Source: JAJAZB01 sp964244295 (lineage in GTDB: Bacteria; Bacteroidota; Bacteroidia; Cytophagales; Spirosomataceae). Taken from it: DNA of 64,000 bases. Of the stretch, positions 15,801 through 23,630 are shown piece after piece (position 1 is the first letter of the stretch; each line of letters begins with the position of its first letter). Where the stretch lies: contig CAXTIG010000037.1 of NCBI GenBank assembly GCA_964244295.1, forward strand, positions 1 through 64,000, given 5' to 3'. The translations under genes and the position numbers were made by a program. A model generated the notes under the pieces. That model did not search any database and was not told where the DNA came from. It saw only the letters and a list, made by a program, of their open reading frames with translations.

Positions 15801-17940
15801 GGTGAAACCCAAGCGGGACGGCTTCGAACAGGATTCGTCGGGCCTCGAATTTCCCTACGCCGCCTACCGCACCACCATCACCCGCGCCGAGTACAACGGA
15901 GCTGCCAAGCTGATTTCGATGAAGGGCGACGTGAAAACCTCGGCCTTTATTTCCACCGCCCCCGACCAGGAAGGGCTGCGTTTCAACGCTTCCGAAGGCA
16001 GTTACGACGTGGAAAAAATGACCCTGACCGTGCGGGGCGTGCCCTTCATCAAGTCGGCGGATGCGCGGATTACGCCGGCCAAAGGCCAGTTGGTCATCAA
16101 ACAGGACGCCGCCCTGCAACCGCTCGTCAATGCCCGACTCACGCTCGACACGCTCAACGGCTACCACACGCTCGCCAACGGCAGCATCCGGATTTTGTCG
16201 CGGAGTAAATTTGAAGGCGACGCCACGTATTTGCTGGTAAAAAACCCCGGCGACACGGTGCGGCTGAAAATGAACGCCTTTGAAATGCAGGGCGGTGGTC
16301 CCGAACTGATCGCCAGCACCGGGCGCGGCAAGCGGGAGCGCAACGCGGTCACCCCGGCGGGGGGCCTCGGCGTGATGACCACCGCTTCCGCCAGCGTGAA
16401 CGAGACCGATAAATTTTTCCTGACGCCCCGAATCCAGTACCGGGGCGAGGTGACGATGCGTTCGCCGGAGAAAAAACTGGGCTTCAACGGGGCGCTGCGG
16501 CTTAATCTGAAAAGCCGCCCCAACGAAACCGCCTGGATTGATTTCAACAACGCCGCCTCCGACGACGTGAACATCCGCGTGGACGACAAACTGCGCGGCG
16601 ACGGCCTGCCGCTCTACGCCGGGCTGCACTTCCGCAGTGCGTCGAGCGGGCTGTACACGACCTTCGTTTCACCGAAAGAAAATCCGTCTGACCCCGACAT
16701 CCTGCTCGCCACCGGCCCGCTCGTGGACGGGGGTAAAACCAACACGCTGACCGTCGAACCCGATGCCAAAACCGAAGGCAAAACCCTGGAAGGCAACCGC
16801 TTCGTGCTCGACGACGCCCGGAAAGTGGTGAACCTGGAAGGGAAGTTTAACCTCGTGCAACCCGCCGCCTACGCGCAGGCCGGGGGGCTGGCCCGGCTTC
16901 ACCCCGACAGCGGCAAGTACCAGTTCAACCTGCTCCTGGCCCTCGATTTCCCGCTGCCCGCGCCCGTGCTGACGGCGATGGGCGACAAACTCGTGCAGAC
17001 GAACCTCGACGAAAAAAACAACGACCCCGCCGAACCCGACAACGACCGGCTGCTGCTGAAACTCGCTCACGTGGCCGGGGGCAAAGCCGCCGATGCCTAC
17101 CGCGACAAGGCGGCGGGCGGCTACCTGCCCCTGCCCACGACGGTGGCGTCGCTGAACAAATCGCTGGTGCTGTCGGCGGTGAGTTTGCGTTGGTCGGAGG
17201 AGCAGTCGGCGTTTTACAGCGTGGGCAAACTGGGCGTCTCGAACGTGGGCGGGGTGGACATCAACGCCAGCCTCGACGGACACCTGGAAATCCGCAAAAA
17301 TCCCGGCGCGGGCGACGACGTGTTCGTGTACCTCGAAGCCTCGCCGGAGGTGTGGTACTACTGGGGTTTCCGGCAAAATCAACTCGGCCTGGTGTCGTCC
17401 GACGGCGATTTTAACAACGCCCTGACCGCCCAGACGAAGACCAAAACGAAAGGAGATTTCAGCTTTTCGCCGGTCGGCGAAGACGAAAAAGTGCTGTTCG
17501 TGGAGCGCTTTGAGCAAACCTATGTTCCGCGCAGCAAGACCAAATCCGCGCCCCGCCCGGCCAAACCGGCGGCACCCGTTGCCAAAACCGAAGAACCGGC
17601 GAAGGTGGAAACGACCCCGACCGAAGTCGCCGCCGAGGTGCCCGCCGTGAAAACCCCGGCCCCGGCTCCGAAGGGAACTGCGAAAAAAGGCGCGACGAAA
17701 AAAGCGCCCGTCGCGGTGCCGACGCCGAAGAAAATAGTGATAGCGGATTCGTTGGCGAAAAGTAGAGTCGTACTAATGGATTCGTTAGCGAAGACAGAAA
17801 TGCGGTCGGATTCGACGGCGAAAAAAGGGATGGTTTCCGACTCGACCTCGAAGACCGGGGTGGCGAAAAAAGCCACTGATGAAGCCGAGCCGGAACTGGC
17901 TCCGGTGAAGAAAGTGGAGAAGAAGAAGACGGGTTTTTAA
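12856..17940 (+). CDS. Giant secreted beta-rich protein with Ala/Pro/Lys-rich tail
   Basis: A 1,694-residue exported protein with a clear signal peptide (residues 1-20, LLLLTAPFVLAQ). Residues about 25 to 1540 hold many short strands of the kind seen in OstA/LptA- or AsmA-like envelope proteins (for example LPDNQLIIRGAERFQVSDSL and ALQPLVNARLTLDTLNG). The last 150 residues are low-complexity Ala/Pro/Lys/Thr with repeats of a DSLAK/DSTAK word. Similar very large proteins are widespread in the phylum without assigned function; I infer an outer-envelope role. No catalytic motif is visible. Codon use and base composition match the neighbours, so it is probably native. It is one open frame without interruption. 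Confidence 0.6.
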   Translation: MPLRLTLSFLLLLTAPFVLAQTPRLSEKPEQFITDVQTALGNARVGTDFAAAWNGGKFSPAQQTALIALSRTMAGKGYRAQPHLALLFDAVNRASEQVQPLDSLLATSQKFLASTDTKTGQRYLETLRNLFGNRLLYTSNTNRVYATGGTLGFRFSAEPVSPYVPAADTAQAQASQQAANAIDDDGWGVDEKAAKADEGWGDSPLGTVTNAAGWEEPAPTLAAGALLDLKNVTLALVTASDSLVVSGVTATVGFKESLLLGNAGQVTWPAAVSADSLLPVTEASVALARYRVDLKNPRLLASESTLTAPALLAAPVKGAYEFLSKKRPPRAPWSYPRFLSAGADAKFKTLGTDLDYRGGVALIGPKVYAVAAGAQPAVFSVKKDGKPAFRTSGRRFELGDSLLRSEQASLTAYLSTGDTLTHPALKLRYDRARKELHGNRVNKGGFRAAPFTDPYHAVTINADAFNWPLNGQRMDFYTVSARNEVPVRIESFDFFNRTRYTNLSGSYGFHPLTALAAYFRQKGGKQEVVVSDLGPFFKRPDANIREAMMEMVQQGYLTYEPALDLLRFSKKGRHYVQSFAGKEDYDTFIILSTFSNSMKDSLSNVTLNLPDNQLIIRGAERFQVSDSLKIFIAPSDKQVKMGKNRNFTFDGEMKLDNYRFAGKNLSFNYDEFFVKLDKVDSVTFVSQKDKGKAGAQEIGGDLQYGSGGGTVFLGKKGNKSGKAPNIPRLVVPGGAKIYFDQPDRAAGVYHRKIYFQIPNLDYDSLTSRDIRLEGMFYSDGILPPFKASLVTMPDNSLGFNYKNTTISLFGGAASVKLTGPLKMDKQGLHAAGELLLNGATLPSKNIRFYPDSVVASGAGGSIAAGGKANLPAVTLKKYDLAWKPKHDSLLLADQGDGFDFYNASTKLNGNLVLRSTGLFGEGLVKRKDSQTTSGKFLFNKDAFSAEEAEVRIGANVASGGAPVLLGTGMNVNFNALNGNAVLVKPKRDGFEQDSSGLEFPYAAYRTTITRAEYNGAAKLISMKGDVKTSAFISTAPDQEGLRFNASEGSYDVEKMTLTVRGVPFIKSADARITPAKGQLVIKQDAALQPLVNARLTLDTLNGYHTLANGSIRILSRSKFEGDATYLLVKNPGDTVRLKMNAFEMQGGGPELIASTGRGKRERNAVTPAGGLGVMTTASASVNETDKFFLTPRIQYRGEVTMRSPEKKLGFNGALRLNLKSRPNETAWIDFNNAASDDVNIRVDDKLRGDGLPLYAGLHFRSASSGLYTTFVSPKENPSDPDILLATGPLVDGGKTNTLTVEPDAKTEGKTLEGNRFVLDDARKVVNLEGKFNLVQPAAYAQAGGLARLHPDSGKYQFNLLLALDFPLPAPVLTAMGDKLVQTNLDEKNNDPAEPDNDRLLLKLAHVAGGKAADAYRDKAAGGYLPLPTTVASLNKSLVLSAVSLRWSEEQSAFYSVGKLGVSNVGGVDINASLDGHLEIRKNPGAGDDVFVYLEASPEVWYYWGFRQNQLGLVSSDGDFNNALTAQTKTKTKGDFSFSPVGEDEKVLFVERFEQTYVPRSKTKSAPRPAKPAAPVAKTEEPAKVETTPTEVAAEVPAVKTPAPAPKGTAKKGATKKAPVAVPTPKKIVIADSLAKSRVVLMDSLAKTEMRSDSTAKKGMVSDSTSKTGVAKKATDEAEPELAPVKKVEKKKTGF

Positions 17941-17951
17941 AACGCTCCTAA

Positions 17952-18199
17952 GCGCGTCATTGCGAGCGGAGGGTGAAAAGACAAGCGGAGCGAGGCTTTT
18001 CACCCGGAGCGAAGCGGTCCGCCGCTGCGGCAATCCCCTCCCGGAGACCAAACGATCCGTCGCACGGTAGTCCTCCCGAAAGCTTTCGGGACTATCGAGA
18101 GGCAAGTAGTTCAGTTTTAGCGCTCTGGTCTCCGGGAGGGGATTGCTTCCGCTCCGGCGTACCGGTCAGTCGCTTCGCTCCTTTCTCGCAATGACGCGC
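17952..18199. repeat. Large composite palindrome, GTCATTGCGAG family, copy 1
   Basis: Outer perfect 15-bp arms (GCGCGTCATTGCGAG at 17952-17966, complement at 18185-18199) enclose an inner perfect 21-bp pair (18030-18050 with 18126-18146, containing GCAATCCCCTCCCGGAG) and smaller hairpins such as 18073-18091. It fills the convergent gap between the giant gene and gmhB. A second copy of the family is at 46163-46359. Confidence 0.85.
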
Positions 18200-18215
18200 A
18201 GGGGAAAATATCGAA

Positions 18216-18731
18216 TCACCCCACCACCACCGCTGACGCTTCCAGCAAATTCCGGGTCGTGTGGTCACCCAAAATCGAGGCGTCGGTGGGGGCGTGGGCG
18301 ATGCGGATGGTGCGCACGCCCGCTTTTCGCCCCGCCAGCACGTCACGCTCGCGGTCGCCAATCATCCAGGAACGGTCGCGGTCGATGCGGTGCTTGGCGA
18401 TGGCCTTTTCGAGCATCAGCGAATCGGGTTTGCGGAGCAGCGAGGCCGTGGTGTATTCGGGGTGGTGGGGGCAGAAGTACAGGTCGTCGAGCAGGTGCCC
18501 GCATTGTTCCTGAAAATAATCGTAGCATTTCCAGACATCCTCGCGGGAATACAGCCCCTTGGCGATGCCCGCCTGGTTGGTTACCACGATGAGCAGGTAG
18601 CCTGCTGCTTTCAGGCGTCGGAGCGCCTCGACGGTGCCGTCGGGAATGAGGAGGTCGTCGGGGCGGAAGATGTAGCCGTCGGTGTCCTGGTTCAACACGC
18701 CGTCCCGGTCAAGGAACACGCACTTCTTCAT
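18216..18731 (-). CDS. gmhB: D-glycero-beta-D-manno-heptose-1,7-bisphosphate 7-phosphatase
   Basis: A 171-residue HAD-family phosphatase. The catalytic motif FLDRDGVLNQD (Asp8 and Asp10) is at the start, then VVTNQAGIAKG, the CPHHPEY zinc loop and RKPDSLML, and the last motif MIGDRERDVLAG. This is the HAD-IIIA/GmhB pattern, which removes the 7-phosphate from heptose bisphosphate in LPS-core heptose synthesis. Histidinol-phosphatase activity is the main alternative in this subfamily. It is transcribed away from the AT-rich heptamer-repeat hairpin at 18743-18834. Confidence 0.85.
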   Translation of the reverse strand: MKKCVFLDRDGVLNQDTDGYIFRPDDLLIPDGTVEALRRLKAAGYLLIVVTNQAGIAKGLYSREDVWKCYDYFQEQCGHLLDDLYFCPHHPEYTTASLLRKPDSLMLEKAIAKHRIDRDRSWMIGDRERDVLAGRKAGVRTIRIAHAPTDASILGDHTTRNLLEASAVVVG

Positions 18732-18742
18732 AAGCGGGTTTG

Positions 18743-18834
18743 TGGGTAACTGGTAATTGGGGAATTGGTAATTGGGTAAATCGGTAATTGGTTATTCCGA
18801 ACCAGTTACCGATTTACCCAATTACCAGTTACCC
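18743..18834. repeat. Heptamer-repeat hairpin, GGTAATT family
   Basis: The left side reads as GGTAACT, GGTAATT, GGGGAATT, GGTAATT, GGGTAAATC, GGTAATT, GGTTATT: mostly 7-base words with some longer. The right side is the inverse (GGTTACT-type words read on the other strand), giving a long imperfect stem with a very short loop near 18795-18800. It lies just upstream of the gmhB start. Confidence 0.75.
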
Positions 18835-18928
18835 TATAAATAGAATTATCGGCGAAGGATTTTGTACAAATAAAATAACAAACCGCCGGTTTTTTGCCAG
18901 TGAGCTGGGTTAAGTTTTTGTAAAATCT

Positions 18929-18966
18929 AAAAAAAAGCGCCTCAGGAGTCTCCTGAGGCGCTTTTT
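18929..18966. terminator. Bidirectional intrinsic terminator
   Basis: A 12-bp perfect GC-rich stem (GCGCCTCAGGAG, one unpaired T at 18949, then the complement) is flanked by eight A before and five T after. It works in either direction; on the minus strand it ends the small membrane protein gene, whose stop is 15 bp away. Confidence 0.8.
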
Positions 18967-18981
18967 CGAGCAACGAAAAAA

Positions 18982-19434
18982 TCAGCCCCGAATCAGGGGC
19001 CGGGCCGTCCAGGGCACCCGGCTCAGGATGAGCAGCAGCGCGATGCCGTAGAAAATCAGCGAGGTTTTATGTTTCGCCAAATCGGTGCGGGCCTTTTTGG
19101 CCCGGCTGCGGCCCACGTGAATCAGCACCCAGGCGATGAGCATCACCGCGATGTGCTCGACGGCGAAGTAGCGCAGTTCGGCTACTTTCATGGCTTGTCC
19201 GGTTTCAAACGCCTTGAATCCCACGGGACTTAGCCAGAAATAGAGCAGCAGGCCCAACAGCAGTTGCACATCGGCGGAAATCATGAAGAACAGACCGCTG
19301 CGGGTATCGGAGCCGGTAAAGGCTTTTTTCTGGGTAACGCCGATGAGCGCCTGCACAACGACCGCCACGGCCAGAATCAGCACCGCCCAACGGAGGTAGG
19401 AGTGGGCACTGCGAACGAGGGTATAAAAATCCAT
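18982..19434 (-). CDS. Four-helix integral membrane protein (cytochrome-b-like)
   Basis: A 150-residue membrane protein starting MDFYTLVRSAHSYLRW at the ATG at 19434; the longer reading to 19530 would run through the repeat array and is rejected. Four hydrophobic helices are visible (about 13-33, 47-68, 85-105, 122-142), with His residues at the edges of helices 1 and 3 (SAHSYLRW, AVEHIAVMLIAW, IHVGRSRAKKA). Such small four-helix proteins in Bacteroidetes are often annotated as cytochrome-b-like; haem binding is not proven. A -7 box lies upstream and a strong terminator downstream, so it is probably a single-gene unit. Confidence 0.7.
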   Translation of the reverse strand: MDFYTLVRSAHSYLRWAVLILAVAVVVQALIGVTQKKAFTGSDTRSGLFFMISADVQLLLGLLLYFWLSPVGFKAFETGQAMKVAELRYFAVEHIAVMLIAWVLIHVGRSRAKKARTDLAKHKTSLIFYGIALLLILSRVPWTARPLIRG

Positions 19435-19459
19435 TGCAAAATAGGGTTGGTGAGTCGGG

Positions 19460-19467
19460 CAAAGGTA
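19460..19467 (-). promoter_or_regulatory. -7 promoter element of the small membrane protein gene
   Basis: On the minus strand TACCTTTG, a perfect match to TAnnTTTG, lies 26 bp before the ATG at 19434. No -33 TTTG is seen at the usual distance; that position falls at the start of the heptamer-repeat element, which begins at 19478. Confidence 0.45.
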
Positions 19468-19477
19468 AAGGGAAATG

Positions 19478-19583
19478 GTTTGAGGTTGGAAGTTTGAGGG
19501 TTTGAAGGCGATTTTAACCTCAAACCTCAAACCTCAAACCTCAAACCCCAAACCCCAAACCTCAAACCTCAAACCCCAAACCC
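19478..19583. repeat. Heptamer-repeat hairpin, AACCTCA family
   Basis: About ten tandem heptamers (AACCTCA or AACCCCA) run from 19516 to 19583 and stop one base before the stop codon of the transporter gene at 19585. The left arm (19478-19508) is made of the inverse words TTTGAGG, TTGGAAG, TTTGAGG and TTTGAAG. This is the most regular of the heptamer arrays. Confidence 0.85.
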
Positions 19584-19584
19584 C

Positions 19585-20520
19585 TCACTTCTTCCCCTTC
19601 AAACCAATCAACAGCACCCCCGCCAGCACGAGCAAGGTGCCCAAACCCTGCCAAAGCCCCACCGTTTCGCCCAGCAGCCAGTACCCCAGCCCAATTGTGA
19701 TGACCGGCCCGGCGCTGGAGACAATCGAGGTGTTGCCGGAGCCGATGAGCCGGATGCCCTCCGCCGTCAGAAAAGTGGGCAGTACCGTCGAAATAATGGC
19801 AATCCAGCCGCCCAGGGCGTACACCCCGGCGGGTAGGTGGGTGAGCAGTGCCAGGGGACGCGTCACCAGAAAATGCAGGAACGTCCCGCCCGCCGCCGCC
19901 AGCATGGCGTAGCAGGTGAAGCGCCCCGACCCTACGCGGGGAATGAGTTCGCCGCTGCCCACGAGGTAGAGCGCGTAGGCCAGCGCACTCCCGAAAATGA
20001 GCGCCGCGCCCAGGGGTAGGTTGGTTTGCAAAGCGGGGTCGATGTCGTCGAGAAACGCCAGGGCGATGCCCGCGTAAGTCAGTACCAGCGCCAAGACCTG
20101 CACCGCCCGAATGCGATGCCCGAACAGCAGCGCCGACACGCCCAGCACGATGGTGGGATACACGAACAAAATAAGCCGCTCGACGCTGGCCGTGACGAAC
20201 TGCAAACCCAGGAAATCGAGCAGACTCGCCACGTAGTAGCCCAGCAAACCCAGCCCAACGACGGGCAGCAGTTGACGGGGCGAAAGCCGCACGTAGTCGG
20301 TCTGGCGGCTGAGGCGGTAGGCGATGAAGACGTAAAACGGCATCGAAAAAATCATCCGCAGCGTGAGCAGCGTCAGCGAATCGACGGGGTAGTGGTAGGC
20401 CATGCGGATGAGCACGGCTTTGGCCGAAAACCCCGCCGCCCCCAGCAACACCAGCACCGCCCCCAACCCGTACCGCGCCTGGGTACCAAAGCGGAGGGTG
20501 AGTTTCTCGGAAAAAGTCAT
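19585..20520 (-). CDS. DMT-superfamily transporter (EamA domains)
   Basis: A 311-residue inner-membrane protein with ten hydrophobic helices in two EamA repeats (residues about 15-145 and 160-300), the usual drug/metabolite transporter layout. The ATG at 20520 (MTFSEKLTLRFG) is preferred to a TTG two codons earlier. Typical EamA features are LLGAAGFSAKAVLIRMAYHY near the start, LGLQFVTASVERLILFVYP and, in repeat 2, IGSGNTSIVSSAGPVITIGLGYWLLGE split over helix 9. The substrate is unknown. Heptamer-repeat hairpins flank the gene on both sides. Confidence 0.85.
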   Translation of the reverse strand: MTFSEKLTLRFGTQARYGLGAVLVLLGAAGFSAKAVLIRMAYHYPVDSLTLLTLRMIFSMPFYVFIAYRLSRQTDYVRLSPRQLLPVVGLGLLGYYVASLLDFLGLQFVTASVERLILFVYPTIVLGVSALLFGHRIRAVQVLALVLTYAGIALAFLDDIDPALQTNLPLGAALIFGSALAYALYLVGSGELIPRVGSGRFTCYAMLAAAGGTFLHFLVTRPLALLTHLPAGVYALGGWIAIISTVLPTFLTAEGIRLIGSGNTSIVSSAGPVITIGLGYWLLGETVGLWQGLGTLLVLAGVLLIGLKGKK

Positions 20521-20529
20521 GGACAAAAA

Positions 20530-20634
20530 TAGAGGATAGAGAAGAGAGTAGAGAGGATACAGTAGAGCGAAATGCAGCAGTAGCTGCCTGCCTGCCTTTT
20601 CTCTATTCTCTCTACTCTATCCTCTCTACTCTCA
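20530..20634. repeat. Heptamer-repeat hairpin, TAGAGGA family, copy without a gene
   Basis: Left arm words TAGAGGA, TAGAGAA, GAGAGTA, GAGAGGA, TACAGTA; right arm the inverse. A perfect 16-bp pair (20544-20559 with 20618-20633) continues, after one mismatch, with seven more pairs. The right arm contains 25 bases (20601-20625) identical to 31622-31646, the right arm of the element that holds a four-helix-bundle gene. The arm covers the first two bases of the stop codon of the oxidoreductase gene (20632-20634 on the plus strand). Confidence 0.85.
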
Positions 20635-21327
20635 AGAATATCGATCATTTCGCCAGGGATAGGCCGTGTTGGAGTAGCCGCGCTCTTCCCAGAAACCGAG
20701 TTCGTTTTTCGGTAAAAACCGGATGCGTTTAATCCACTTCGAGCCTTTCCAGGCGTAGAGTTGGGGGGTAATCATGCGTACCGGGCCGCCGTGTTCTTTC
20801 GCCAGCGGCTTTCCTTCAAAGGTGTGAACGAGCAGCACGTCGGACTTGAGGGCTTCGGCGAGGGAGAGGTTGGTGGTGTAGGTGTCGTAGCCGTAGCAGA
20901 GCACGTGGGTGGCGGTTTCTTTGGGCATCACCAGCGCGGCCAGGTCGGCGAAACGTACGCCCTTCCAGGCCATGTTCAACTTCGACCAGGTCGTGACGCA
21001 GTGAAAATCCGACACGTCGTCAATTTGGGGCAGGGCCATGAAATCGTCCCACTTCAGCACCACGGGGTGTTCCACCTCGCCGTCGAGGGTGAGCCGCCAG
21101 CGGTCCTGGCCCACCTCAGGCTGGTACCCCAGGTCGAGCACGGGCCATTTTTGGGTGAGGGTCTGGCCGACGGGCGTCGTCGGCATTCCGTGACGGTTGA
21201 GGGGGCCTTTGCCCTGCGGGCGTTCGTCGGCCATCGAAGGCGTGGCGGCCGTTTGCGCCTCGAAGCGGGCGCGGAGTTTCATCCGGGCTTCGACGATGCG
21301 GTCGAATTTGTCGTGGCTGGAGTCCAT
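20632..21327 (-). CDS. Molybdopterin-dependent oxidoreductase (sulfite-oxidase fold)
   Basis: A 231-residue protein with the oxidoreductase molybdopterin-binding domain over residues about 60-225. The Mo-ligand cysteine lies in DFHCVTTWSKLNMAWKGV, and LYAWKGSKWIKRI is the family's C-terminal signature. There is no Tat signal or membrane anchor, so it looks cytosolic, like the YuiH group, unlike periplasmic MsrP. The electron partner and substrate are unknown. The C-terminus (NDRYS) ends inside a repeat arm. Confidence 0.85.
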   Translation of the reverse strand: MDSSHDKFDRIVEARMKLRARFEAQTAATPSMADERPQGKGPLNRHGMPTTPVGQTLTQKWPVLDLGYQPEVGQDRWRLTLDGEVEHPVVLKWDDFMALPQIDDVSDFHCVTTWSKLNMAWKGVRFADLAALVMPKETATHVLCYGYDTYTTNLSLAEALKSDVLLVHTFEGKPLAKEHGGPVRMITPQLYAWKGSKWIKRIRFLPKNELGFWEERGYSNTAYPWRNDRYS

Positions 21328-21391
21328 TGGAAGGGGCTTTTTCTGACAAACCCTTTTTCAATGTCAACGGTTGCATCAAAACCGTTCTTCG

Positions 21392-22603
21392 TCAGGCCCG
21401 AACGTACCAGCCCCGCACCTCTTCTTCGTGGGGCAGCAACCAGGCGACCAGCGCCCCGAGCGGAATCAGGCTGCACCATTGCATCATTTCCCCCACGCCA
21501 ACCCAGTCGCTGAGGCGGCCCAGCGCCAGCGAACCGACCGCTCCCAGCCCGAAGGCCAGCCCGTAAATCAGCCCGGATACTTTGCCAACCTGCCCCGGCA
21601 GGAGCAGCAGCGTGTACGCCAGCGTGATGCTGAAGGTGGAAATGAGCGTGAAGCCCGTCAGACCCAGCAACACATAGGTCCAAAAACCCGTGGCGTAGGG
21701 CAGGGCCATCGCCAGCGGGGCGCAGAGCAGGGCCGCCCCGGCGAGGGTATTTTTCAACCCAAACCGCTCGGCCACCGGCCCGCCCGCTAGGGTGCCCAGC
21801 GCCGCCGAGAGCATGAAGGTAAACAGGTAGCCCTGCGCCTGACCCATCGAATCGCCGAAGGTTTCCATTCGAAAAAGCGCGTAAAAATTGGTCACCCCCG
21901 CCCAGTACCAGGTGCGGGCAAAGGTGAGCACCAGGATCAGGAACACGCCCCAGAGCGCCCGCTGCCGGAAGGCCGCCCCCACCGAAACCGCGCCAAGGAC
22001 CGCCGTTTTCGGGCGGCGTAGCTGCTCCCGCTGCCACCGGGCGAGTTGGTACAAAATCAGTCCGCCCAGCGCCGCGACGCCCGCGAAAACCATCGCGCCC
22101 CGTTGGCCGTAGGGTTGGAAAATCCAGAGCGTGAACAAGGGCGCCAGGGCCTGCCCCAGGTTGCCGCCGAGTTGAAAAACCGACTGCGCCGTGCCGGTTC
22201 GGCCCCGCCCGGCCCGCACCACGATGCGCGAGGTTTCGGGGTGAAACACCGCCGAGCCGAGGCCCACCAGCGCCACGGCCAGCACGAGCGTGAAAAAATG
22301 CGCCGAAAACGCCAGCGCCACCATGCCGCCCATCGTGAAGAGCATCGACGTGGGCAGCAACCAGGCCAGGGCACGGCGGTCGGTGTAGGTGCCGATGAGG
22401 GGCTGGATGACCGAGGCCACGAGGTTGTTGGCGAAAGCGATGACGCCGAGTTGAGTAAAACTCAGCCCCAGCGATTCGTGCAACAACGGAAACAGGGCCG
22501 GTACGACGGCCTGCATCGAGTCGTTGAGTAAGTGACAAAGCGTGGCCCCGGCCAGTACGGGAGCCACGACGGAGTGACGCGGTAAAGCAACGGTAGTTTC
22601 CAT
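21392..22603 (-). CDS. MFS transporter, fosmidomycin-resistance (Fsr) type
   Basis: A 403-residue, twelve-helix major-facilitator protein beginning METTVALPRHSVVAPVL at the ATG at 22603; the reading frame stays open further upstream but that part lies opposite the divergent AraC gene. LLNDSMQAVVPALFPLL and the loop TDRRALAWLLP are typical of Fsr-like exporters, as is HPETSRIVVRAGRGR. It probably exports a small compound or drug. An AraC-family gene is divergent with 96 bp between the starts, so it likely controls this transporter. Confidence 0.85.
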   Translation of the reverse strand: METTVALPRHSVVAPVLAGATLCHLLNDSMQAVVPALFPLLHESLGLSFTQLGVIAFANNLVASVIQPLIGTYTDRRALAWLLPTSMLFTMGGMVALAFSAHFFTLVLAVALVGLGSAVFHPETSRIVVRAGRGRTGTAQSVFQLGGNLGQALAPLFTLWIFQPYGQRGAMVFAGVAALGGLILYQLARWQREQLRRPKTAVLGAVSVGAAFRQRALWGVFLILVLTFARTWYWAGVTNFYALFRMETFGDSMGQAQGYLFTFMLSAALGTLAGGPVAERFGLKNTLAGAALLCAPLAMALPYATGFWTYVLLGLTGFTLISTFSITLAYTLLLLPGQVGKVSGLIYGLAFGLGAVGSLALGRLSDWVGVGEMMQWCSLIPLGALVAWLLPHEEEVRGWYVRA

Positions 22604-22699
22604 GGAAGAAAGACGCAGAACGAACGCCACAAAGCTATCTTCGCCCCGCCGCCGCTGTGGTGCCCAAATCCGGGAAAGAATGGTCAATTTCCTGACTGA

Positions 22700-23581
22700 T
22701 TGATGAAGAATTCCCTGCCCGTTTACCCCCTGACGAGTCACGGTCGGCCTTTTTCGGAGGGATTGGTCGTGGTGACGCTGGCCGAAATCAAAGCCAACAC
22801 GCAGCACCTGAGCAATCCGCACCGGCACGATTTCTACGCCTTTCAACTTTTCAAGACGGGGACGGGGCAGCACCACATCGACGCCGAAACCCTGCCCATT
22901 GCGCCGGGAACGCTGTTTTACGTCGGCCCCGGTCAGGTTCACGCCTGGTACACCGACGCGCCGCCCGAAGGCTACGCGCTGCTGTTTACGGCGGCATTCT
23001 GGCTGGAAGCGGCGCAAACGGCCCGGCAGTTGGAGCAAACCGGAATTTTCCCCAAACCCGACGCCTTCCGGCTGGTGTTGACCGAGGAGGATTCTCCAAA
23101 AATCGAGGCCATTTTCGAGCGGCTCTACGTCGAATCCCGGCAACAGCAGCCGGGTAAAGCCCTCCTGCTGCGGGCTTACCTGACGGAATTGCTGATTGCC
23201 CTCGAACGAATCCCCGCCGGGCCAACCGAAACCGCCAGTGCCCCGTCGAAGCGGCAGCTCGTGGCGCGTTTCGAGTCGCTGGTGCAGGAAGAGGCCACCC
23301 GGCAGCGCAGCGTGGGTTTTTACGCCGACCAACTCGCCGTTTCGCCCGATTACCTCAACAGCCTGACCCGCGTGTACGTCGGCAAAACCGCCAGCGACCT
23401 CATCCACGAGCACGTCCTGACCGAAGCCGACCGCCTGCTGGCCCACACCGACCTGAGCGTGGCCGAAATTGCTTACGCGCTGCATTTCAGCGAACCGAGC
23501 CAGTTTGTGAAGTATTTCAAACGATACACCGGCCAGACGCCCCGCCAGCGACGTTCGGCGTTAACCGCCGCGAACGGTTGA
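22700..23581 (+). CDS. AraC-family transcriptional regulator
   Basis: A 293-residue regulator with an N-terminal cupin sensor domain (residues about 30-110, including HRHDFYAFQLFKTGTGQHHI and GTLFYVGPGQVHAW) and a C-terminal double helix-turn-helix (about 190-290). The second HTH holds LSVAEIAYALHFSEPSQFVKYFK split over two helices and ends RYTGQTPRQRR, the family hallmark. The cupin should bind a small molecule that is likely linked to the divergent MFS exporter. A start at 22703 is equally possible. Confidence 0.9.
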   Translation: MMKNSLPVYPLTSHGRPFSEGLVVVTLAEIKANTQHLSNPHRHDFYAFQLFKTGTGQHHIDAETLPIAPGTLFYVGPGQVHAWYTDAPPEGYALLFTAAFWLEAAQTARQLEQTGIFPKPDAFRLVLTEEDSPKIEAIFERLYVESRQQQPGKALLLRAYLTELLIALERIPAGPTETASAPSKRQLVARFESLVQEEATRQRSVGFYADQLAVSPDYLNSLTRVYVGKTASDLIHEHVLTEADRLLAHTDLSVAEIAYALHFSEPSQFVKYFKRYTGQTPRQRRSALTAANG

Positions 23582-23608
23582 AAGAACCCCGCCCGTCGGC
23601 TACCTTTG
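23577..23608 (+). promoter_or_regulatory. Bacteroidetes-type promoter of ftsW
   Basis: GTTG (TTG at 23578-23580) is followed after 20 bp by TACCTTTG (23601-23608), a full match to the -7 consensus. The GTG start of ftsW lies 22 bp after the -7 box, leaving a short leader. Confidence 0.6.
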
Positions 23609-23630
23609 AGCCGCTCAATCCCTCCGGCCC

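Noticed and set aside
13462..17517. Several long open frames on the minus strand under the giant gene
   Set aside because: High GC content makes long antisense frames common here; they lack signal peptides, family motifs and plausible starts.
19435..19530. Longer start for the small membrane protein
   Set aside because: The extra 32 residues read through the promoter box and the AACCTCA-family repeat; the ATG at 19434 gives the normal start.
22604..23485. Long open frame extending the MFS gene upstream on the minus strand
   Set aside because: It is the shadow of the AraC gene on the other strand; the MFS family begins at the ATG at 22603.
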